Assembly (NCBI GenBank): GCA_937924675.1
Contig: CALEVL010000204.1
Coordinates: 1-12,549 of the forward strand
From: an uncultured Ignavibacteria bacterium
GTDB taxonomy: Bacteria; Bacteroidota; Ignavibacteria; Tepidaquicellales; Tepidaquicellaceae
Length of the DNA: 12,549 nucleotides
Direction of reading: 5' to 3'
The notes under the pieces are model-generated. The model did not search any database. It had not been told where the DNA came from and was given only the letters and a program-made list of their open reading frames with translations. Numbering within the stretch: position 1 is the stretch's first letter; the number at the start of each line of letters is the position of its first letter. Made by a program: the position numbers and the translations under genes. Below, piece after piece: positions 8,842 through 12,549 of the stretch.

Positions 8842-10332
8842 ATGCCAAAGAGGACAGACATAAAGACAATACTGATTATCGGAAGCGGTCCGATTGTTAT
8901 AGGACAGGCATGTGAGTTTGATTACTCGGGAACACAGGCAGTAAAGGCATTGAAGGAAGAGGGATACAGAGTAGTCCTCATCAATTCAAATCCCGCAACA
9001 ATAATGACAGATCCGGAGATAGCAGATGCAACCTACATAGAGCCGATCACTTCAACATACATTGAGAAGATAATCATTAAGGAAAAACCGGATGCCATTT
9101 TGCCTACGATGGGCGGACAAACAGCGCTGAATGCTGCAATGGATTTATACGAGAAGGGCATACTCGATAAATATGGTGTTGAATTGATTGGAGCAAAAGT
9201 TGATGCGATAAGAAAAGCAGAATCGCGCGAGCTTTTTCATAATGCAATGAAGAAGATAGGTCTCGATGTTGCCAAGGGAAGGTTCGTAAATAATTATTAT
9301 GAAGCAAGGAGCTTTGCAGAAGAGACGGGTTTTCCCGTAATCATCAGGCCATCTTTCACACTTGGCGGAACAGGAGGTGGAATTGCATATAACTTCGAGG
9401 AGTTTGAATCAATAGTAAACCGCGGACTTGATTCTTCTCCAACCAGAGAAGTTCTTGTGGAAGAATCTCTTATCGGCTGGAAGGAGTTTGAGCTTGAAGT
9501 GATGCGTGATGTGAATGACAACTTTGTTGTGATTTGTACGATCGAAAATTTTGATCCGATGGGTGTTCACACAGGGGACTCTATAACCGTTGCCCCATCA
9601 CAGACATTGAGTGACAAGCAGTATCAGGAACTTCGGAATGCCGCAAAGAAAGTTATATCGGAGATTGGCGTAGAGACCGGCGGATCAAATATTCAGTTTG
9701 CCGTTAACCCGGATACAGGGAGAGTGATAGTTATTGAAATGAACCCGCGCGTATCAAGAAGTTCGGCACTTGCTTCAAAGGCAACCGGATTCCCTATTGC
9801 AAAGATAGCGGCAAAACTAGCAGTAGGATATACGCTTGATGAAATTCCAAATGATATAACAAAGACAACACCATCTTGCTTTGAGCCGGTGATTGATTAT
9901 GTAGTGGTGAAAATTCCCCGATGGGATTTTGATAAGTTCAGGTCCAGCAGCCCTGACAATGATGTGCTGGGAGTTCAGATGAAGTCAGTAGGAGAGGTAA
10001 TGTCATTCGGAAGAAATTTCAAGGAGGCGTTTCAAAAGGCAATTCGCTCGCTTGAAACGGGGCGAAGCGGCCTCGGCGCAGATGGAAAAGATGTTTATGC
10101 AACTCAGTTCTTGTTGTCACTTGATAAACCGGAAAGATCATCTTTGAAGCAGAGAGTTATGATGAAGCTTCAGACTCCAAGAAATGACAATATTTTCTTT
10201 ATCAGATATGCTATGCTGCTTGATGCAACGATAGATGAAATTCACAACTCGACTAAAATAGACAGATGGTTTTTGAATCAGATAAAGGAAATAGTTGACA
10301 TGGAATTGGAATTGTATGGATATGAAGTTTAG
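8842..10332 (+). CDS. carB: Carbamoyl-phosphate synthase large chain, N-terminal (carboxyphosphate) half only
   Basis: This half catalyses ATP-dependent activation of bicarbonate and its reaction with ammonia delivered by CarA, the first step of arginine and pyrimidine synthesis. The 496 residues align in register with E. coli CarB. GSGPIVIGQACEFDYSGTQA is at 14-33, NSNPATIMTDPEIAD at 48-62 and PTMGGQTALN at 88-97. R129, R169 in IRPSFTLGGTGGG, E215 in WKEFELEV, and E299/N301/R303 in IEMNPRVSRSSALASK are all kept. The ATP-grasp domain is therefore complete. The protein stops inside the oligomerisation domain, just after IDRWFLNQIKEIVDMELEL. The second ATP-grasp domain and allosteric domain are absent, and reading past the stop shows no CarB-like sequence. 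This fits a split carB whose second half lies elsewhere, as in Methanocaldococcus or Aquifex; a truncated gene is the alternative. Its ATG overlaps the stop of a 9-codon frame starting at 8813. Confidence 0.93.
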   Translation: MPKRTDIKTILIIGSGPIVIGQACEFDYSGTQAVKALKEEGYRVVLINSNPATIMTDPEIADATYIEPITSTYIEKIIIKEKPDAILPTMGGQTALNAAMDLYEKGILDKYGVELIGAKVDAIRKAESRELFHNAMKKIGLDVAKGRFVNNYYEARSFAEETGFPVIIRPSFTLGGTGGGIAYNFEEFESIVNRGLDSSPTREVLVEESLIGWKEFELEVMRDVNDNFVVICTIENFDPMGVHTGDSITVAPSQTLSDKQYQELRNAAKKVISEIGVETGGSNIQFAVNPDTGRVIVIEMNPRVSRSSALASKATGFPIAKIAAKLAVGYTLDEIPNDITKTTPSCFEPVIDYVVVKIPRWDFDKFRSSSPDNDVLGVQMKSVGEVMSFGRNFKEAFQKAIRSLETGRSGLGADGKDVYATQFLLSLDKPERSSLKQRVMMKLQTPRNDNIFFIRYAMLLDATIDEIHNSTKIDRWFLNQIKEIVDMELELYGYEV

Positions 10333-10446
10333 ATCAAAAAAGTTATTGCGCCGATATTTCTAAGGTCATTCCGCTTCGAACAATAAAGGTTTGCTGCGTT
10401 AACTCTTTTCACTTTCAATTCAACTACAACCCGTGTGTTAATAACT

Positions 10447-11346
10447 TCACGACCGAAACTTATACATATACATTTTATATCTCTCTCGAAACGCTTCCGG
10501 TGAAAGGCCAAACTTATTCCTGAACATCCAGCTGAAGGAACCCGGACTCTCGAATCCAATTTCATAGCAAATACTCGTAACCGGCATTTCTGTATTCCTT
10601 AACAGGCTGAATGCTTTGTCAACTCTTTTCTTGAGAAGATACTGATGCGGTGTATTCTTATAGACGATCTTGAAAATTCTGTGAAAGTGAAACTGCGACA
10701 AACAAGCCTCTCTGGCAATATCTTCCAGAGTTATCTTTTCAGAATAAAAACTATCAATATATTCTTTTGCTTTGCAGATCCTTCTGTACAGCTCTGTCTT
10801 CGTAGCAAGTTTTACAGGAGGAAGTTTTTGTATTTCTTTATAAAGATCTCTATGCAAGTTCAACATGTTCTGAAGAAGTTCAATATAACAGTCGTTCAGA
10901 AATTCATCATTGTCAAAATTCAATTTGGACGCAAGCCGCATTTTCATTATCAGCGGTGACAGCTTCGCATTGTGCGGATAGAGTTTCTCCAGGAAGATTA
11001 CAGGCTGACTTACCGGTTTGAAGGAATGATTCAGCATCTTATCACTCGGAGTAAGAAGACTGTTCAGAGCTTTGTTTGAAAAGTCACGATCAAAGAAGAC
11101 TGAAAATGTCTCAGCATTGTTTTCAATTAAACTCACACACTCCTGTCCGTCATTAAGCAAAAGAAAATTGTCCGGTGTAAGTTTATAGCTTCCGTCAGAT
11201 GTCTTGTGATTCTCAACACCCTTCATTGTGCATCTTATTGTTAAAGGACAGATGTGTTTTTCTTGTTCAGTCGTGCCGGCGGTATAATGAACAATGAAAT
11301 TGTCATTTACACCTGTCAGAGATTCCGGGAATTTTCTAAGTATCAA
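10447..11346 (-). CDS. AraC/XylS-family transcriptional regulator
   Basis: This is a 299-residue DNA-binding regulator with a variable N-terminal sensing domain (about 1-180) and a C-terminal AraC double helix-turn-helix (about 190-292). The first HTH is ITLEDIAREACLSQFHFHRIF (205-225) and the second is around VTSICYEIGFESPGSFSWMF (256-275). GLSPEAFRERY follows, which is the usual position of the family signature. The N-terminal domain has no recognised ligand pocket. The start is TTG at 11346, because the frame is closed upstream by an in-frame TGA and the first in-frame ATG is residue 41, well inside the domain. A GAGAAG sequence just before TTG could help initiation. The gene lies 52 bp downstream of the DUF4159 gene on the same strand, so co-transcription is likely. 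Its target is unknown; its neighbour or its own promoter are candidates. It converges on carB with 114 bp between stops. Confidence 0.92.
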   Translation of the reverse strand: MILRKFPESLTGVNDNFIVHYTAGTTEQEKHICPLTIRCTMKGVENHKTSDGSYKLTPDNFLLLNDGQECVSLIENNAETFSVFFDRDFSNKALNSLLTPSDKMLNHSFKPVSQPVIFLEKLYPHNAKLSPLIMKMRLASKLNFDNDEFLNDCYIELLQNMLNLHRDLYKEIQKLPPVKLATKTELYRRICKAKEYIDSFYSEKITLEDIAREACLSQFHFHRIFKIVYKNTPHQYLLKKRVDKAFSLLRNTEMPVTSICYEIGFESPGSFSWMFRNKFGLSPEAFRERYKMYMYKFRS

Positions 11347-11398
11347 GATCTTCTCATTTTTGTTCTTCCTGTTTCATACGCAGATAAAAACAAAAAGA

Positions 11399-12097
11399 TC
11401 AGTTCATCAGAGAATAGACTATGATATTCGTTCCCATTCTGAATGCCTCGTCTCTTTTCTCAGGAGGATCCTGATGCTCTTGAGTATCTGCCCAGCCGTC
11501 TGAAATATTTGTCTCATAAGCATAGTATAAGCATAGCCGGCCGTTGTTATAAATCCCAAATCCTTGCGGCGGTTTGGAATCATGTTCGTGCACCTTCGGT
11601 AGTCCCGAAGGGAAAGTATAATGAGAATTGTAAATGGGATGATCAAACGGAAGCTCTTTAAGCTCACTGCCGGGAAAGATTTTTTTCAATTCCCTTCGGA
11701 ATGATTCATCCATTCCATAATCATCATCCGCAAAAATGAAACCTCCGGATTCGCAGTATTTCCTGAGCCGTGCCGCTTCCTGTTGTGAGAGTTCAATATT
11801 GCCATGCCCCGTTATTAGTAAAAACGGATAGTTAAATATTTCATCCGATGAAACACTGACCGAATAGAACTTCGGCTCATCAACATCAATCGCTGTATTC
11901 TTTTTGAGATAGTCCATCATATTTACTTCTGCGGAAGGATCATTGTACCAATCACCTCCCCCGGAATATTTCAGCCGGGCAATCTTAAATGGTGATGAGT
12001 TCTTGCCAACACCCTGATCCTGTGAGCGGACTTCGGAACTAAGGGTCAAACAGAATACAGCTGCAAGAACAGTTAATGTGAATTTTTTCATGGACAT
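11399..12097 (-). CDS. DUF4159 family exported protein
   Basis: This 232-residue protein begins with a Sec signal peptide: KK, a hydrophobic core at about residues 6-20, and likely cleavage near VRSQ at 23-26. Translation could start at M1 or at M3 (12091); M3 gives the more typical signal. The mature part is a near-complete DUF4159 domain: FKIARLKYSGGGDWY (37-51), PFLLITGHGNIELS (91-104), GGFIFADDDYGMDESFRRE (118-136), ELPFDHPIY (148-156), LPKVHEHDSKPPQGFGIY (166-183), ISDGW (198-202) and DPPEKRDEAFRMGTNIIVYSL (210-230). The fold is thought to resemble glutamine-amidotransferase/von Willebrand-associated domains, with no demonstrated activity. DUF4159 proteins are commonly found in MoxR/DUF58/DUF4175 gene clusters, and a DUF4175-like gene lies about 5 kb away. 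Upstream DNA lacks a clear Shine-Dalgarno. Confidence 0.92.
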   Translation of the reverse strand: MSMKKFTLTVLAAVFCLTLSSEVRSQDQGVGKNSSPFKIARLKYSGGGDWYNDPSAEVNMMDYLKKNTAIDVDEPKFYSVSVSSDEIFNYPFLLITGHGNIELSQQEAARLRKYCESGGFIFADDDYGMDESFRRELKKIFPGSELKELPFDHPIYNSHYTFPSGLPKVHEHDSKPPQGFGIYNNGRLCLYYAYETNISDGWADTQEHQDPPEKRDEAFRMGTNIIVYSLMN

Positions 12098-12302
12098 AAT
12101 TTAAAGAAAACCATTTTCAATTACAGTAGCCCGCATATTAAAATTTCCCAGATTGTCGAAGCGCTGAAGAATTTTCAATCCCTGAGCAGTTGCCACGAAT
12201 GCACGAATGAATAAGATAAATTGTGTAATCTTACTGAGTGAGTATTATGCAAAATAGTAATTGGTAAATTCTTGTTTAAGATTACTTCCCATAAACGTAC
12301 GA
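12098..12302. other. Intergenic region upstream of the DUF4159 gene
   Basis: This AT-rich stretch must contain the leftward promoter of the DUF4159 gene, but no convincing box was found. It holds a tandem octamer CACGAATG x2 (12194-12209). A related sequence ACGAATGAAnnAGATAA occurs at 12203-12219 and again at 12299-12315, with 15 of 17 bases matching. A 9-bp inverted repeat GTAATCTTA/TAAGATTAC (12225-12233, 12277-12285) has a 43-base loop. No gene is visible. Confidence 0.5.
12194..12209. repeat. Tandem octamer CACGAATG, two copies
   Basis: Two perfect head-to-tail copies of CACGAATG lie at 12194-12201 and 12202-12209. A third ACGAATG lies at 12299-12305 within a partial repeat of the flanking sequence. 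It may be a remnant of an intergenic repeat family; too short to decide. Confidence 0.35.
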
Positions 12303-12549
12303 ATGAAAGAGATAAGGTGTTGCTTCTGCGCGGGGAAGGAAGGATTTAATCAGACGAGAGACACAGCGAGGACAGCATCATCTAAATTCATGTCTTTTTC
12401 TTTCGAACACCCTTCAAAAGAGTTCGGACGCTTAGCAAAAGAGTTCGGACGTTCAGCAAAAGAGTTCGGACGCTCAGCAAAAGAGTTCGGACGTTCAGCA
12501 AAAGAGTTCGGACGTTCAGCAAAAGAGTTCGGACGCTCAGCAAAAGAGT
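12303..12549 (+). CDS. Possible heptapeptide-repeat protein, 3'-truncated by window edge (alternative to the minus-strand frame)
   Basis: An open frame with ATG at 12303 or, more economically, ATG at 12390 runs off the window. It has 82 codons from the first start. After a lead-in ending M-S-F-S-F-E-H-P-S it consists of KEFGRLA once and then KEFGRSA five times in perfect register with the 21-bp DNA repeat. Each unit is basic/acidic with one Phe and would be disordered or helical. Between repeat copies, the C/T difference is silent here (CGC/CGT, Arg), and the one other change swaps Ser for Leu. The upstream part has a CCFC cluster but no domain I recognise. The same bases are also open on the opposite strand, where the C/T difference is silent too, so the coding strand cannot be decided, and the array may be non-coding. 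Confidence 0.3.
   Translation, partial: MKEIRCCFCAGKEGFNQTRDTARTASSKFMSFSFEHPSKEFGRLAKEFGRSAKEFGRSAKEFGRSAKEFGRSAKEFGRSAKE
12350..12549 (-). CDS. Possible C-terminus of a heptapeptide-repeat protein, 5'-truncated by window edge (alternative to the plus-strand frame)
   Basis: On the minus strand a frame enters from the right edge and stays open for 65 codons to TGA at 12352-12350. It reads ERPNSFA in register with the 21-bp repeat, with KRPNSF at the last copy. A non-repetitive tail follows: EGCSKEK, then DMNLDDAVLAVSLV. The GAG/GAA difference between copies is silent (Glu). The amphipathic, acidic tail looks at least as protein-like as the lead-in on the other strand. No start is visible, and no domain is recognised. 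If real, it would lie upstream of the DUF4159 gene on the same strand, 252 bp away. Either this or the plus-strand frame, or neither, is expressed. Confidence 0.3.
   Translation of the reverse strand, partial: SFAERPNSFAERPNSFAERPNSFAERPNSFAERPNSFAKRPNSFEGCSKEKDMNLDDAVLAVSLV
12415..12549. repeat. 21-bp tandem repeat array (six full copies and a partial one, continuing past the window)
   Basis: Copies start at 12415, 12436, 12457, 12478, 12499 and 12520, with 9 bases of a seventh from 12541. The unit begins CAAAAGAGTTCG and ends GACGYTCAG. Copies differ only by C/T at one position (C in copies 1, 3 and 6; T in 2, 4 and 5), plus TTAG for TCAG in copy 1, the edge copy. The near-identity shows recent expansion or homogenisation. 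The period is exactly seven codons, so copy-number change would not shift a reading frame. Confidence 0.97.

Noticed and set aside
10333..10446. Search for the missing second half of carB or a bidirectional terminator between the convergent carB and AraC genes
   Set aside because: Reading on past the carB stop gives no CarB-like sequence before another stop, and no stem with a T-run was found. An AAGTTATT/AATAACTT pair 92 bases apart is probably chance.
10329..10565. 78-residue minus-strand frame overlapping the 3' end of the AraC gene and the carB stop
   Set aside because: Different frame from the AraC gene, overlaps its HTH-coding part, and the translation shows no family resemblance.
12225..12285. 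9-bp inverted repeat GTAATCTTA/TAAGATTAC with a 43-base loop, considered as terminal repeats of a small mobile element
   Set aside because: At that arm length and spacing a few matches are expected by chance in a 12.5-kb AT-rich window, and no flanking target-site duplication was seen.
12415..12549. CRISPR array
   Set aside because: Repeats are directly abutting 21-bp units with no unique spacers.

Overview
The window looks like chromosomal DNA from a Bacteroidota/Chlorobiota-type bacterium, possibly an Ignavibacteria-like lineage. Four things suggest this. Base composition is moderately AT-rich. The starts visible in the window have AT-rich leaders with essentially no Shine-Dalgarno sequence. 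A DUF4175-type coiled-coil membrane protein and a DUF4159 protein are both present. Arginine is often coded by AGA/AGG. The lineage is an inference and was not tested by any search.

Layout, left to right. At 1-397 (+) is the 3' part of msrB, a methionine-(R)-sulfoxide reductase whose start lies off the left edge. It converges, 19 bp stop to stop, on a 787-residue secreted multidomain protein (417-2780, -). That protein combines a LamG-like N-terminal region, a beta-sandwich module and a C-terminal GH32/GH43-like beta-propeller. A 334-bp divergent intergenic region (2781-3114) holds candidate promoters for both strands and a strong AT-rich inverted repeat. Then come three same-strand genes: a 1159-residue DUF4175-like membrane-anchored, methionine-rich coiled-coil protein (3115-6594), polyphosphate kinase ppk1 (6667-8811) and the N-terminal half of carbamoyl-phosphate synthase large chain (8842-10332). 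Gaps of 72 and 30 bp suggest at least ppk1 and carB are co-transcribed. On the minus strand, an exported DUF4159 protein (12097-11399) is followed 52 bp later by an AraC-family regulator (11346-10447) that starts with TTG. The right edge is a 21-bp tandem repeat array (12415-12549) that runs out of the window. It keeps an open heptapeptide-repeat reading frame on both strands.

The best leads are four: the end-of-window 21-bp (7-codon) array with open frames on both strands; a CarB that stops cleanly after the first synthetase domain, resembling the split carB genes of some archaea and Aquifex; the module order in the 787-residue secreted protein, which seems swapped relative to related propeller proteins; and DUF4175 with DUF4159 in one neighbourhood, families that usually sit in MoxR/DUF58 gene clusters. 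I do not see a defence system, CRISPR array, insertion sequence, tRNA or rRNA here.
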